Below are positions 23,633-33,926 of a stretch of 60,373 bases of DNA, piece by piece (within the stretch, counting starts at the first letter, position 1; each line of letters starts with the position of its first letter). The DNA lies in assembly GCA_028288305.1 (NCBI GenBank), contig JAQBOA010000024.1, positions 1 to 60,373 of the forward strand, read 5' to 3'. Source of the stretch: Mucilaginibacter sp. GTDB taxonomy: Bacteria; Bacteroidota; Bacteroidia; Sphingobacteriales; Sphingobacteriaceae. Both the position numbers and the translations under genes were made by a program. A model generated the notes under the pieces. It saw only the letters and a program-made list of their open reading frames with translations, ran no database searches and was not told where the DNA came from.

Positions 23633-25736
23633 GACTAACATACTGATAAGGGTTTACCTCGCATTCGGCCTGATCCTGCTTTTTGCCGGGGCTGTTGTAT
23701 TTCAGTTGTACCGCGTGCAATTTATACAGGGAAAAAAATGGCGGTCAATGTCGTCGAGGCTTTCTACAGAATATCAAACGGTTGAAGCTGCCAGGGGTAA
23801 TATATTTTCGAATGATATGAGCCTGCTTGCCACATCGGTACCTGAATATGAGCTGCACATGGACATGCTGGCCGCCGGAATTTCTGATGACCGGTCTTTT
23901 CATGAAAAAGTTGATTCACTGGCTATAAAGCTTTCCCAGTTCTACGGTGATAAAACAGAAAGAGAATATTCGAGGGTGCTGCGTAATGCCCGCAGAGATA
24001 GTTTGCGTTATCTGTTGATCAGGAGAAAAGTATCATTCCAGGAGTTAAAACAGATACGCAAGTTTCCTATTTTCAATATGGGCAAATACAAAGGCGGTTT
24101 AATTGTTATTGAACAGAATAAACGGATACTGCCCTTCCGTTCACTTGCCGCACGAACTATTGGATACAAAAACGAAAACGTTAAAAACGCTGTTGGCCTT
24201 GAAGGTGCTTACTCAGGTTATATAAATGGGGAAAGCGGAAAGCGTCTGATGGAGCGTATTGCCGGAGGAGTTTGGATGCCGGTTAATAATGGCGAAGAAG
24301 AGATAGCGCCAAAAGAAGGCGCTGATATTATTTCGACCATTGATGTTAACTACCAGGACGTGGCTCAGGATGCGCTTAAAAAGCAATTGATAAAAACTCA
24401 GGCAGATCATGGTTGCGTAGTACTGTTGGAAGTGGCTACAGGTGAGATAAGGGCGATAGCCAATTTTACCAGGACTAAAAATGGGGATTACCAGGAAAAA
24501 TTAAATTATGCTATAAGTGACGCAGCCGATCCCGGTTCAACCTTTAAACTGGCCACTTATATGACTGCTTTTGAACAGCATAAAATTGATACCAACACCA
24601 TTGTGAATGTTGAAGGCGGTAAATATAAAATACCAAAAGGCCCTACAATTACTGATGCTGAAGTAGGAAAAAATATGATGACTGCCAAACAAGCATTTGA
24701 AGAATCATCAAATGTTGCAGCAGCAAAATTTGTTTACAATCATTATAATAATAACCCAAAACAATTTACAGATAAACTTTATAGTTATCATTTAAATGAA
24801 AAGCTGGGTTTGCAAATACCCGGAGAAGGTGCTCCTGTAGTAAAAAATCCTAAAAGCAGGAGCTGGAATAAAAACTATACGTTACCGGAAATGGCCTACG
24901 GTTATGAAATGAAGATAACTCCCTTACAGATGCTTACCCTTTATAATGCTGTGGCTAATAATGGTAAAATGATAGCTCCCATATTTGTAAAAGAAATACG
25001 CAGATTGGGGAACACGGTAGAGCAATTTCAGGCAAGAGTAATTAATGAAAAAGTATGCTCAGATGCTACCTTAGGTAAAATGAGAAGTTTGCTTGAAGGC
25101 GTAGTTACAGAAGGTACCGGAAAAAATGTGATTAAAAATTCGTTATATACGGTAGCAGGTAAAACCGGGACGGCGCAAATTGCCAATGGCTCATCTGGTT
25201 ATGGTATAAAAAAGACATATCAGGCATCTTTTTGCGGCTACTTTCCGGCTAATCATCCAAAATATTCAATGATCGTGGTGATCAATCACCCAACAACGGG
25301 CGACTACCTCGCGGCGAAGGTTGCGGGTCCGGTTTTTAGGGAAATTGCCGACAGGGTTTATTCAAATGATCTTGAAATAAACCAGGCAACACCAGTACAT
25401 TTTGCAGGAAACACAAACATGCCGCAAATCAAAAAAGGAAATCTGAAGGCGCTTAAACAAGTATATACAAAATTGGGCGTTAAACCTTTGTACGCATCAA
25501 ACAATGCAGCTAATAATGGAGTAGATACAAGTAACGGTATTGCGTTTGAAGAGGTTAACTATAAAAACGGGGTAGTGCCATCAGTAATAGGTATGGATTT
25601 GAGTGATGCTTTGTATTTATTAGGTAATGCAGGCTATAAAGTAATGGTGCGGGGCAGCGGTACAGTTATCAGTCAATCGGTAACAGGCGGAAGCATTGTA
25701 CCAAAAGGATCAAAAATAATAATTGAATTGCAATGA
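23622..25736 (+). CDS. ftsI: Septal peptidoglycan transpeptidase FtsI (PBP3) with C-terminal PASTA domain
   Basis: A 704-residue class B penicillin-binding protein. It has an N-terminal membrane anchor (about 8-28), a pedestal domain, and the transpeptidase motifs Ser306-TFK309, SSN (362-364) and KTGT (514-517). Residues about 650-704 form one PASTA domain (VVPSVIGMDLSDALYLLG), common in Bacteroidota FtsI. It crosslinks septal peptidoglycan with FtsW. It overlaps murE by 4 bases. Confidence 0.93.
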   Translation: MSIRTNILIRVYLAFGLILLFAGAVVFQLYRVQFIQGKKWRSMSSRLSTEYQTVEAARGNIFSNDMSLLATSVPEYELHMDMLAAGISDDRSFHEKVDSLAIKLSQFYGDKTEREYSRVLRNARRDSLRYLLIRRKVSFQELKQIRKFPIFNMGKYKGGLIVIEQNKRILPFRSLAARTIGYKNENVKNAVGLEGAYSGYINGESGKRLMERIAGGVWMPVNNGEEEIAPKEGADIISTIDVNYQDVAQDALKKQLIKTQADHGCVVLLEVATGEIRAIANFTRTKNGDYQEKLNYAISDAADPGSTFKLATYMTAFEQHKIDTNTIVNVEGGKYKIPKGPTITDAEVGKNMMTAKQAFEESSNVAAAKFVYNHYNNNPKQFTDKLYSYHLNEKLGLQIPGEGAPVVKNPKSRSWNKNYTLPEMAYGYEMKITPLQMLTLYNAVANNGKMIAPIFVKEIRRLGNTVEQFQARVINEKVCSDATLGKMRSLLEGVVTEGTGKNVIKNSLYTVAGKTGTAQIANGSSGYGIKKTYQASFCGYFPANHPKYSMIVVINHPTTGDYLAAKVAGPVFREIADRVYSNDLEINQATPVHFAGNTNMPQIKKGNLKALKQVYTKLGVKPLYASNNAANNGVDTSNGIAFEEVNYKNGVVPSVIGMDLSDALYLLGNAGYKVMVRGSGTVISQSVTGGSIVPKGSKIIIELQ

Positions 25737-27193
25737 AGTATTTAAGCGATATAATAGAAGGGCTTGCATTCACTGAACTCCAGGGCAGTGCAGATATGGA
25801 GATATCAGCCATAGTTTTTGATTCCCGAAAGGTAATTCCCGGATGTTTATTTGTAGCAGTAAAAGGCACAGTAGCAGACGGGCATGACTTTATTTTGCAG
25901 GCTATTAAAGACGGAGCAGTCGCTGTAATTTGTGAAGTGCTGCCCGCTCGTGTTACCGGAGAAGTAGATTTTTTAATGGTAGCAAATTCAGCTATTGCGC
26001 TGGGTATAGTATCAGCTAATTTTTATGATAATCCATCGGGCAAACTAAAACTGGTTGGTGTAACCGGCACCAATGGTAAAACCACCATCGCCACATTGCT
26101 CTATAAACTATTTCGCGACCTTGGATACAAATGCGGATTGCTTTCTACCGTTGAAAATCAGATCAACGGCCGGGTTATAGCGTCAACGCATACAACACCA
26201 GATCCTATTGAAATAAACAAGTTGATAAATGAGATGGTTGAGGAGGGTTGCGATTATTGCTTTATGGAAGTAAGCTCACATGCTATTGCACAGCACCGCA
26301 TAGTGGGATTACAGTTTTCAGGTGGGATTTTCTCCAACCTTACGCATGATCATTTAGATTATCACAAAACATTTGATAGTTACTTAAAGGCCAAAAAAAC
26401 CTTTTTTGATGAATTGCCTGCAAATGCCTTCGCTTTAACAAATATGGACGATAAAAATGGCAACGTAATGCTGCAAAATACAAAGGCCCATAAAAAAACA
26501 TATGGTCTTAAAAGTATGGCAGATTATAAAGCCAGGATATTGGAAAACCAGTTTGAAGGATTATTGCTACAAATAGATAACGAAGAGGTTTGGTTTAAAA
26601 TGGTAGGTACTTTTAATGCCTATAACTTAATGGCGGTATACGCTGCCGCCATGCTGCTGGAGCAGGATAAAACAAAAATATTAACAAGCTTAAGTAAGCT
26701 TACCGGAGCAAAAGGGCGATTTGATTATATAGTTGCACCAAACAAAATCATTGGCATTGTTGATTACGCTCATTCACCAGATGCTATTGTAAATATATTA
26801 AGCACTATACACGATATCCGTAAAGGGAATGAAAAAGTGATCACCGTAATCGGTTGCGGCGGGGACAGAGATAAAACTAAACGCCCTATTATGGCAAAAA
26901 CCGCGTGTGAATGGAGTGACAGGGTAATCCTTACTTCCGATAATCCCCGCTCCGAAGATCCTGCACAAATTATAAAAGATATGGAAGAGGGTGTTGATCC
27001 TGCTTTTAAAAGATACACAGTAAGCATAGTGGATAGGAGAGAAGCTATTAAAACGGCTTGTTTGCTGGCTAAACCGGGAGATATAGTACTCGTTGCCGGT
27101 AAAGGCCATGAAAAGTACCAGGAAATTAAGGGCGTGCGAAATCATTTTGATGATATGGAGGAGTTAGTGGAACAATTTAAGTTGATGGTTTGA
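25733..27193 (+). CDS. murE: UDP-MurNAc-tripeptide ligase MurE (meso-diaminopimelate type)
   Basis: A 486-residue ATP-dependent ligase that adds the third stem-peptide residue. The ATP-binding GTNGKTT is at 112-118 and the motif DNPR at 403-406 is the one that selects meso-diaminopimelate. This agrees with the dapA gene in the window and with Gram-negative peptidoglycan. The start overlaps ftsI, so coupled translation is likely. Confidence 0.95.
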   Translation: MKYLSDIIEGLAFTELQGSADMEISAIVFDSRKVIPGCLFVAVKGTVADGHDFILQAIKDGAVAVICEVLPARVTGEVDFLMVANSAIALGIVSANFYDNPSGKLKLVGVTGTNGKTTIATLLYKLFRDLGYKCGLLSTVENQINGRVIASTHTTPDPIEINKLINEMVEEGCDYCFMEVSSHAIAQHRIVGLQFSGGIFSNLTHDHLDYHKTFDSYLKAKKTFFDELPANAFALTNMDDKNGNVMLQNTKAHKKTYGLKSMADYKARILENQFEGLLLQIDNEEVWFKMVGTFNAYNLMAVYAAAMLLEQDKTKILTSLSKLTGAKGRFDYIVAPNKIIGIVDYAHSPDAIVNILSTIHDIRKGNEKVITVIGCGGDRDKTKRPIMAKTACEWSDRVILTSDNPRSEDPAQIIKDMEEGVDPAFKRYTVSIVDRREAIKTACLLAKPGDIVLVAGKGHEKYQEIKGVRNHFDDMEELVEQFKLMV

Positions 27194-27300
27194 TAATTTG
27201 AAGATTTGAAAATGTGCTGATTTGAAATATAATATTTAATACTTTTTACTATGGTCTATGGATCATGGACTATGGACAAAAAATCGGTGTAATCGCAAAA
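27194..27300. repeat. Word repeats before mraY
   Basis: Words such as GATAATTTGAAGATTTGAAA and TGTGCTGATTTGAAATA are followed by ATGGTCTATGGATCATGGAC, TATGGAC and ATCGGTGTAATCGC. The same two word types occur before ftsW at 30019-30206, in the same order. Confidence 0.5.
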
Positions 27301-27307
27301 AAAAACT

Positions 27308-28549
27308 ATGCTGTACTATCTATTTACTTATCTAAACAGAAACTATAATATTCCGGGTGCCGGGGTGTTTCAGTACATCACATTCCGCACGGCTATGGCG
27401 GTAATTACTTCATTAATAGTAACAACTGTTTTCGGTCACAGGTTAATTGAGTATTTACGATTTAAACAGGTAGGCGAATCTATTAGGAACCTGGGTTTAG
27501 AAGGGCAGATGCAAAAGACAGGTACGCCTACAATGGGTGGTATAATTATAATACTGGGTATTTTAATTCCAACCTTGTTGTTTGCCAAACTAGGTAATAT
27601 TTATGTGATAATGATGCTGGTCACAACAGTATGGCTTGGCGCTATTGGATTTTTGGATGACTATATTAAAGTATTCAAAAAAAACAAGGAAGGTTTAGCC
27701 GGTAAGTTTAAGATAATCGGGCAAGTTAGCCTTGCTTTATTTATTGGTTTTACAATGTATTCTAATCCGGATATTATTATACGTACCGAGGTTAAATTGC
27801 CATCAATTGCTGATGCACCTGTTGAGTTTCATATGCGGGGGAATACGCCTGTTTATACCCAGGATGTAAGATCGACAAAAACTACCATGCCATTTTACAA
27901 GAACAACGAATTTGACTACGGCAAGGTACTCAAGTTTATGGGGCCCGGTTATGAGCGTTATTCATTAATGGTGTTTATGTTTTTTGTGATTGTAATTATA
28001 ACAGCCATATCAAACGGCGCCAATATAACGGATGGCATTGACGGGCTCGCTACAGGGACATCGGCCATTATCGGTATAACGTTAGCCATACTGGGCTATG
28101 TATCCAGTAATACGGTTATAGCCAATTACCTCAATATTATGTACATACCAAATTCCGAGGAGCTGGTGATTTTCGCCGGAGCTTTTGTGGGTGCTTGTGT
28201 TGGTTTTTTGTGGTACAACTCGTACCCGGCGCAGGTATTTATGGGTGATACCGGCAGTCTGGCAATAGGCGGAATTATAGCGGTATTTGCCATTATGATA
28301 CGCAAAGAATTGCTGGTGCCTCTTTTATGCGGAATCTTTTTAATTGAGAACGCGTCTGTTATTATCCAGGTCTCGTGGTTTAAATATACGAAGAAGAAAT
28401 TTGGAACAGGGCGCAGAGTTTTTTTAATGGCGCCTTTGCATCATCATTACCAGAAGAGGGGATTTCATGAAGCAAAAATTGTAACACGATTTTGGATCAT
28501 TGGGATTATGCTGGCTATTATATCGATAATAACATTGAAGTTGAGGTAA
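27308..28549 (+). CDS. mraY: Phospho-MurNAc-pentapeptide transferase MraY
   Basis: A 413-residue polytopic membrane enzyme forming lipid I on the inner face of the membrane. The conserved [22 protein letters not shown] and [12 protein letters not shown] loops are all present, and about ten hydrophobic segments are visible. It is separated from murE by about 115 bases of repeat sequence. Confidence 0.95.
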   Translation: MLYYLFTYLNRNYNIPGAGVFQYITFRTAMAVITSLIVTTVFGHRLIEYLRFKQVGESIRNLGLEGQMQKTGTPTMGGIIIILGILIPTLLFAKLGNIYVIMMLVTTVWLGAIGFLDDYIKVFKKNKEGLAGKFKIIGQVSLALFIGFTMYSNPDIIIRTEVKLPSIADAPVEFHMRGNTPVYTQDVRSTKTTMPFYKNNEFDYGKVLKFMGPGYERYSLMVFMFFVIVIITAISNGANITDGIDGLATGTSAIIGITLAILGYVSSNTVIANYLNIMYIPNSEELVIFAGAFVGACVGFLWYNSYPAQVFMGDTGSLAIGGIIAVFAIMIRKELLVPLLCGIFLIENASVIIQVSWFKYTKKKFGTGRRVFLMAPLHHHYQKRGFHEAKIVTRFWIIGIMLAIISIITLKLR

Positions 28550-28563
28550 ACCACGCACCCTAA

Positions 28564-28690
28564 CCCCCTAAAGGGGGAATAAAAGATTGAAATTAAAAAG
28601 CGAGAAGTTAGAGAAAAGAGATAGTAATGAATGAAGACATTAAAATAGCTAATCAAAAACTCCCCCTTCAGGGGGCCGGGGGGCCGGGGC
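28564..28690. repeat. Composite palindromic element spanning the murD start
   Basis: Left hairpin CCCCC-TAAA-GGGGG (28564-28577), an AT-rich spacer, and right hairpin CCCCC-TTCA-GGGGG (28662-28675) continued by a GGCC-rich end to 28690. The murD start codon at 28627 lies in the spacer, so the right hairpin is translated as QKLPLQGAGGPG. The same element lies around the murG start. Confidence 0.85.
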
Positions 28691-30018
28691 TAATTGCCAT
28701 TCTCGGGGCTGGCGAAAGCGGGGTGGGAGCGGCATATCTTGCTCAAAAGCAGGGTTACAATGTTTTTGTCTCTGATTTTGGTGCTATCGCTGATAATTAT
28801 AAAAAGCAATTGCAGGATTGGAATATTCCTTTCGAAGAAAATCAGCATACTGAAGAAAAAATACTCATAGCCACGGAGGTGATTAAAAGTCCGGGTATTC
28901 CTGATAAAGCTCCGATTGTTAAAAAGATAAAAGAGAAAAATATACCTATTATATCAGAGATAGAGTTTGCAGGAAGATATACCAGTGCTAAAATTATAGG
29001 AATTACCGGTTCCAACGGAAAAACCACCACTACCAGTTTAACTTATCATATCCTGAAAAATGCGGGATTAAATGTTGGCTTGGCAGGTAATATAGGAAAG
29101 AGTTTTGCTTACCAGGTGGCTACCGAAAAGTTTGATACTTATGTATTGGAGCTCAGTAGTTTTATGCTTGATGACATGTATAAGTTTAAAACAGACATAG
29201 CTGTTTTATTAAATATAACTCCTGATCATTTAGACCGGTACGATTATAAGCTGGAAAATTATGCAGCTTCAAAATTCCGGATAACACAAAATCAAACAGC
29301 TAATGATGTTTTTATTTACTGTGCTGATGATGCGGAAACCATTAAAGGAATGAACGGGCGAAGTTTTGCGGCGCAGGTATTTCCATTTTCTATTGAAAAA
29401 AAAATTGAACCGGGAGCATATCTCGATAAAGACAATATTGTCATAAATGTACATAAAGAAAATTTCCAGATGTCGATTACAGAACTGGCCCTTCAGGGTA
29501 AACACAACATTTACAACTCGATGGCTTCGGGTATTGTAGCAAAATTGCTGGATATAAGAAATCCCATTTTAAGGGATAGCATGAGCAATTTTAAAAATAT
29601 TGAGCACAGGCTGGAGTCAGTTGGCAAAGTATCGGGTATTAGTTTCATTAACGACTCAAAGGCAACGAATGTAAATTCAACCTGGTATGCTCTTGAAAGT
29701 ATGACTACCGACGTAATATTGATACTTGGCGGTGTTGATAAGGGAAATGATTATACAATGCTTAAGGACCTTGTGAAGCAAAAAGTTAAAGCAATAGTGT
29801 GTTTAGGCAGGGATAACAAGCGCATCCATGATGCTTTTGAAGATGATGTAGAGGTGATTGTAAATACCTATTCGGCCCAGGAAGCTGTCGAGGTATCTTA
29901 TCACCTGGCAACAAAAGGCGATACCGTATTACTTTCACCCGCTTGTGCAAGCTTCGATCTTTTTAAAAACTATGAAGACCGCGGCCGCCAGTTTAAGCAG
30001 GCGGTGAAAGAATTGTAA
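28627..30018 (+). CDS. murD: UDP-MurNAc-L-alanine:D-glutamate ligase MurD with repeat-derived N-terminus
   Basis: A 463-residue Mur ligase adding D-glutamate in the cytoplasm. The ATP motif GSNGKTTT begins at residue 128 and the UDP-binding start IAILGAGESGVGAAYLA follows the extra N-terminal part. Residues 1-22 (MNEDIKIANQKLPLQGAGGPG) are encoded by a palindromic element. No ATG, GTG or TTG lies in frame between the element and the conserved IAILGAGESG, so the enzyme must be read from inside it. Confidence 0.93.
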   Translation: MNEDIKIANQKLPLQGAGGPGLIAILGAGESGVGAAYLAQKQGYNVFVSDFGAIADNYKKQLQDWNIPFEENQHTEEKILIATEVIKSPGIPDKAPIVKKIKEKNIPIISEIEFAGRYTSAKIIGITGSNGKTTTTSLTYHILKNAGLNVGLAGNIGKSFAYQVATEKFDTYVLELSSFMLDDMYKFKTDIAVLLNITPDHLDRYDYKLENYAASKFRITQNQTANDVFIYCADDAETIKGMNGRSFAAQVFPFSIEKKIEPGAYLDKDNIVINVHKENFQMSITELALQGKHNIYNSMASGIVAKLLDIRNPILRDSMSNFKNIEHRLESVGKVSGISFINDSKATNVNSTWYALESMTTDVILILGGVDKGNDYTMLKDLVKQKVKAIVCLGRDNKRIHDAFEDDVEVIVNTYSAQEAVEVSYHLATKGDTVLLSPACASFDLFKNYEDRGRQFKQAVKEL

Positions 30019-30206
30019 ATGTGCCGATGTGCAAGTGTGTGGATGTGCAGATGAAGAAATTTGAGGATTTGATAATTTGAGGATTTGATAATATTAATAC
30101 TAAGTAGTTTTTAACTATGGTCTATGGGCAACAAAATCGGTGAAATCATAGGGTAATCGGTGAAATCGTATAATAGTGAAATCATAAGGCAATCGGTGAA
30201 ATCATA
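30019..30206. repeat. Word repeats and a short tandem array before ftsW
   Basis: Words of the types GTGCCGATGTGCAAGTG and TTTGAGGATTTGATAA are followed at 30135-30206 by AATCGGTGAAATCATA three times plus one degenerate copy (starts 30135, 30155, 30171, 30191). The array ends 8 bases before the ftsW start codon. Confidence 0.7.
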
Positions 30207-30213
30207 AAATAAA

Positions 30214-31365
30214 ATGAACAAAATACTCAGTAACACAAAAGGAGACCGGTGGATATGGCTTATCGTCATATTACTCTCTGTTATTTCATTACTGGCTGTT
30301 TACAGTGCTATTGGTACGCTTGCCTATAAGCGCGGCGTAGGGGCCGAATCTATTTTAATGAAACACCTTGCTATGATAATTGGCGGTATCGCATTAATGT
30401 ACATTTCGCATAAGCTTGATTATCGCTACTATAGAGGTATTTCAAAACTATTGATGATCATTACCCTCCCTCTTTTATTATATACACTTCTTTTTGGAAG
30501 CCATGTAAATGATGCAAGCAGGTGGATAGCAATACCGGGAACAGGACTAAGCTTTCAAACTTCAGATTTGGCGAAACTTGCTTTAATCACTTACCTGGCA
30601 CGAACCCTATCACTTAAGCAGGAAAATATTAAAGATGTAAAGCAATCTTTTATCCCTATAATGGGTGCAGTTTGCCTTGTGTTTATTTTGATAGCACTTG
30701 CCAATCTTTCCACCGCGCTTATGCTTTTTGGAGTTAGTATTTTACTGCTGATTATTGGCCGTATAAGTATAAAGCAAATTGCAACGGTATGCCTTGCCGG
30801 AAGTATATTATTAGCAGGAGTTGTGTTTCTAGGACCGCGTCATAAAACATACGCCTCCAGGATACATGCGTTTATGCATCCGGAAGTTGCCAATCCCGAT
30901 AAATCATACCAGTCCGATCACGCCAAAATTGCCATAGCAACAGGGGGCATATTCGGAAAGGGTGTAGGCAGAAGCGATGAAATAAATTATTTGCCTGAAG
31001 CATATTCTGATGAGATATATGCTATTATAATTGAAGAATATGGTCTTATTGGAGGCCTGGTATTAATAGGGATCTATCTTTTTCTGCTCTACCGCTGCAT
31101 TAAAATTGTAACAAAGGCGCCAAAAGCGTTCGGAGCATTATTAGCTGCCGGTTTAAGCTTTAGTTTAACTATACAGGCATTTGCCAATATGGCGGTAGCA
31201 GTTGGGCTTGGTCCGGTAACCGGGATTCCGCTGCCTTTGGTAAGCATGGGCGGTACATCCATATTATTTACCAGTGTGGCATTTGGTATTATATTATCGG
31301 TAAGCAGGGATATTGATGAACCTAAAAAAGTAATTGTAGGAGAAATAAGGGAAGTAGCAGTTTAG
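30214..31365 (+). CDS. ftsW: Septal peptidoglycan glycosyltransferase FtsW (SEDS)
   Basis: A 383-residue polytopic SEDS protein polymerising glycan strands from lipid II together with FtsI. Typical segments include SRWIAIPGTGLSFQTSDLAKL and the C-terminal GPVTGIPLPLVSMGGTSILF. About ten hydrophobic helices are seen. The next element begins directly after its TAG stop. Confidence 0.93.
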   Translation: MNKILSNTKGDRWIWLIVILLSVISLLAVYSAIGTLAYKRGVGAESILMKHLAMIIGGIALMYISHKLDYRYYRGISKLLMIITLPLLLYTLLFGSHVNDASRWIAIPGTGLSFQTSDLAKLALITYLARTLSLKQENIKDVKQSFIPIMGAVCLVFILIALANLSTALMLFGVSILLLIIGRISIKQIATVCLAGSILLAGVVFLGPRHKTYASRIHAFMHPEVANPDKSYQSDHAKIAIATGGIFGKGVGRSDEINYLPEAYSDEIYAIIIEEYGLIGGLVLIGIYLFLLYRCIKIVTKAPKAFGALLAAGLSFSLTIQAFANMAVAVGLGPVTGIPLPLVSMGGTSILFTSVAFGIILSVSRDIDEPKKVIVGEIREVAV

Positions 31366-31460
31366 CCCTCTAAAGGGGGAACAAATATTAAGTTTAATAT
31401 GCAGGACGAGAAAAACATAGCTAATCAAAAACTCCCCCTTCAGGGGGCTTGGGGGCTTGG
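31366..31460. repeat. Composite palindromic element spanning the murG start
   Basis: Left hairpin CCCTC-TAAA-GGGGG (31366-31379) abutting the ftsW stop, a 54-base spacer that contains the murG ATG at 31399, and right hairpin CCCCC-TTCA-GGGGG (31434-31447) with a CTTGGGGG tail. The spacer shares the words ATAGCTAATCAAAAACTC with the murD copy. Confidence 0.85.
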
Positions 31461-32580
31461 GAAGCGTGTCATCATTAGTGGCGGCGGTACAGGGGGACAC
31501 ATTTTCCCTGCTATTGCTATTGCTAATGCTTTAAAGAGACTTGATCCCAATACTGAAATATTATTCGTTGGCGCTAACGGCCGCATGGAAATGGAAAAGA
31601 TACCTGCAGCCGGTTATAAAATCATTGGATTGGATATACAGGGCATCCAGCGTAAATCTGTATGGAAAAATTTGCTGTTGCCGGTAAAGTTAGTGATGAG
31701 CGTATGGAAAGCTTTAAAAATTATCAGGGAATTTAAGCCCGATGCCGTAGTTGGAGTTGGAGGTTATGCATCAGGGCCTTTATTATATGCTGCATCATTA
31801 AAAAGCATTCCATATTTAATACAGGAGCAAAATTCATACGCTGGTATCACCAATAAATGGCTGGGTAAAAAAGCAAAGAAAATATGCGTTGCATTTGATG
31901 GAATGGAAAATTTTTTCCCCTTCGACAGGATTATTAAAACAGGAAACCCTATCCGTAAGGACTCTGTAAATATAGCCGGGAAGCAAATGGAAGCACTGGA
32001 ATTGTTTAAACTTAGTGCAACAAAAAATACAATACTGGTAACAGGAGGCAGTTTAGGCGCCCGCACATTAAACAACAGTGTATTTGCTGGTCTTGATAAA
32101 TTAATTGCTGCAGATGTGCAGCTTATCTGGCAAACGGGTAAGTTTTATTATAACAGTATTATTGAAAAGCTAGGAGAAAATTATAATCCTAATATATGTG
32201 CAGTAGAATTTTTAAACCGTATGGATTTAGCTTACGCTGCCGCGGATATTATTATATCAAGGGCAGGGGCGGGCACTATTGCAGAACTATGTGTTATTAA
32301 AAAGCCGGTAATACTAGTGCCTTCGCCTAATGTAGCCGAAGATCATCAAACAAAAAATGCGTTGGCACTGGCAAATGAAAACGCGGCAGTTTTGGTTACT
32401 GACGGGGATGCAGAAGTCGAATTAATAGATAAAGCGCTCGACCTTTTAAATAATAAAGAGAAACAAATAAAAATAAGTGAGAACATTGGCAAAATGGCTA
32501 TGCCTGATGCCGATGATGTTATTGCTAAAGAAGTTATGAAAATTGCTCTTCGGCATTTAGACTTGAAAAAATGGAATTAG
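31399..32580 (+). CDS. murG: Lipid II synthase MurG with repeat-derived N-terminus
   Basis: A 393-residue GT-B glycosyltransferase adding GlcNAc to lipid I. The N-terminal glycine loop GGGTGGH is at 28-34, and ITGGSLG-like VTGGSLGAR and the donor-site segment SRAGAGTIAELCVI are present. Residues 1-21 (MQDEKNIANQKLPLQGAWGLG) come from the palindromic element, like those of MurD, and again no other start codon lies before the conserved KRVIISGGG. Overlaps murC by 10 bases. Confidence 0.93.
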   Translation: MQDEKNIANQKLPLQGAWGLGKRVIISGGGTGGHIFPAIAIANALKRLDPNTEILFVGANGRMEMEKIPAAGYKIIGLDIQGIQRKSVWKNLLLPVKLVMSVWKALKIIREFKPDAVVGVGGYASGPLLYAASLKSIPYLIQEQNSYAGITNKWLGKKAKKICVAFDGMENFFPFDRIIKTGNPIRKDSVNIAGKQMEALELFKLSATKNTILVTGGSLGARTLNNSVFAGLDKLIAADVQLIWQTGKFYYNSIIEKLGENYNPNICAVEFLNRMDLAYAAADIIISRAGAGTIAELCVIKKPVILVPSPNVAEDHQTKNALALANENAAVLVTDGDAEVELIDKALDLLNNKEKQIKISENIGKMAMPDADDVIAKEVMKIALRHLDLKKWN

Positions 32581-33926
32581 TTAACATAAAACGAGTTTAT
32601 CTGGTAGGTATCGGCGGTATTGGAATGAGCGGCCTTGCGCGGTATTTCCGTCACTTGGGTTGTGTTGTTTGCGGTTATGATAAAACATCAACAGAACTTA
32701 CCAGCGAACTGCACAATGAAGGTATCCCGGTCATTTTTGATGACCGTAAAGACTGGATACCTAAAATTTTCCAGGCACCGGATGAAAGTACGCTTATTAT
32801 TTACACACCTGCTATCCCAAAAGACTCAGAAGTATTAAACTTTTTTAAGGATAAAGGTTTTGAATTGTTTAAACGTTCGCAGGTATTAGGTATCATCAGC
32901 AAGGGCATGTTTACAGTAGCTGTAGCGGGTACTCATGGTAAAACTACAACATCAACCATGATTGCGCACATTTTGAAAGACTCAGGAAAAGATTGCTCGG
33001 CTTTTTTGGGAGGCATTTCGTCAAATTACCATAGCAATGTATTGTATGGAAAAAACAATATTGTAGTAGTGGAGGCTGATGAATATGACCGCTCCTTTCT
33101 TACGCTGCATCCGGATATTGCTATAATTACTTCGATGGATGCTGATCATTTGGATATTTATGGAGACCATGCTCATTTAACAGAATCTTTTAAATTATTT
33201 GCTTCACAGATAAAGCCCGGCGGCAAACTTATCCACAAAAAAGGTCTTCCCCTGGAAACCGGTTTTACTTATGCTGTTGATGCGGATGCAGATGCAAGCG
33301 CTTCCAATATCCGTATTGAAAACGGTGACTTTTATTTTGATTTTAAAAATAGTAATACAAGTATCACTAATATAAAACAGGGTATTGCAGGGTTGCATAA
33401 TATCGAAAACGCCGTGGCAGCAATTGAAGCAACTTTGCTTTTAAAGGTTTCACCAGATGCTATAAAAAGTGCATTGGGATCATTTAAGGGAGTTAAACGC
33501 CGCTTTGAGTATATCATAAAAAATGATCACCAGGTATTTATTGATGATTATGCGCATCATCCCGAAGAATTAAAAGCTTGTATCAGATCTGTAAAGAAAT
33601 TATATCCTGATAAAAAGCTGACCACTATTTTCCAGCCGCATTTATATACCCGCACCCGCGATTTCGCAGACGGATTTGCAGAAGCGCTTGACCTCTCAGA
33701 TGAATTACTTATACTGGATATTTACCCGGCGCGAGAGTTGCCGATTGAGGGAGTGAATGCCGAAATGATACTTGGCAGGATGAAAATGGCTAATAAGCGC
33801 AGATGTGGGAAAAGAGAAGCTATTGAGATAGTTAAAAATGAAAAGCCGGCATTACTTTTAACAGTAGGTGCAGGCGATATTGACCAATTAGTACAGCCCT
33901 TAAAACAAGCTTTACAAGATGTTTAA
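32571..33926 (+). CDS. murC: UDP-MurNAc:L-alanine ligase MurC
   Basis: A 451-residue Mur ligase adding L-alanine to UDP-MurNAc. The Rossmann start VYLVGIGGIGMSGLA and ATP motif GTHGKTT (120-126) are clear, and FIDDYAHHPEELKA is the Mur ligase C-terminal signature. The start overlaps murG and the stop overlaps ftsQ by 8 bases. Confidence 0.95.
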   Translation: MELVNIKRVYLVGIGGIGMSGLARYFRHLGCVVCGYDKTSTELTSELHNEGIPVIFDDRKDWIPKIFQAPDESTLIIYTPAIPKDSEVLNFFKDKGFELFKRSQVLGIISKGMFTVAVAGTHGKTTTSTMIAHILKDSGKDCSAFLGGISSNYHSNVLYGKNNIVVVEADEYDRSFLTLHPDIAIITSMDADHLDIYGDHAHLTESFKLFASQIKPGGKLIHKKGLPLETGFTYAVDADADASASNIRIENGDFYFDFKNSNTSITNIKQGIAGLHNIENAVAAIEATLLLKVSPDAIKSALGSFKGVKRRFEYIIKNDHQVFIDDYAHHPEELKACIRSVKKLYPDKKLTTIFQPHLYTRTRDFADGFAEALDLSDELLILDIYPARELPIEGVNAEMILGRMKMANKRRCGKREAIEIVKNEKPALLLTVGAGDIDQLVQPLKQALQDV

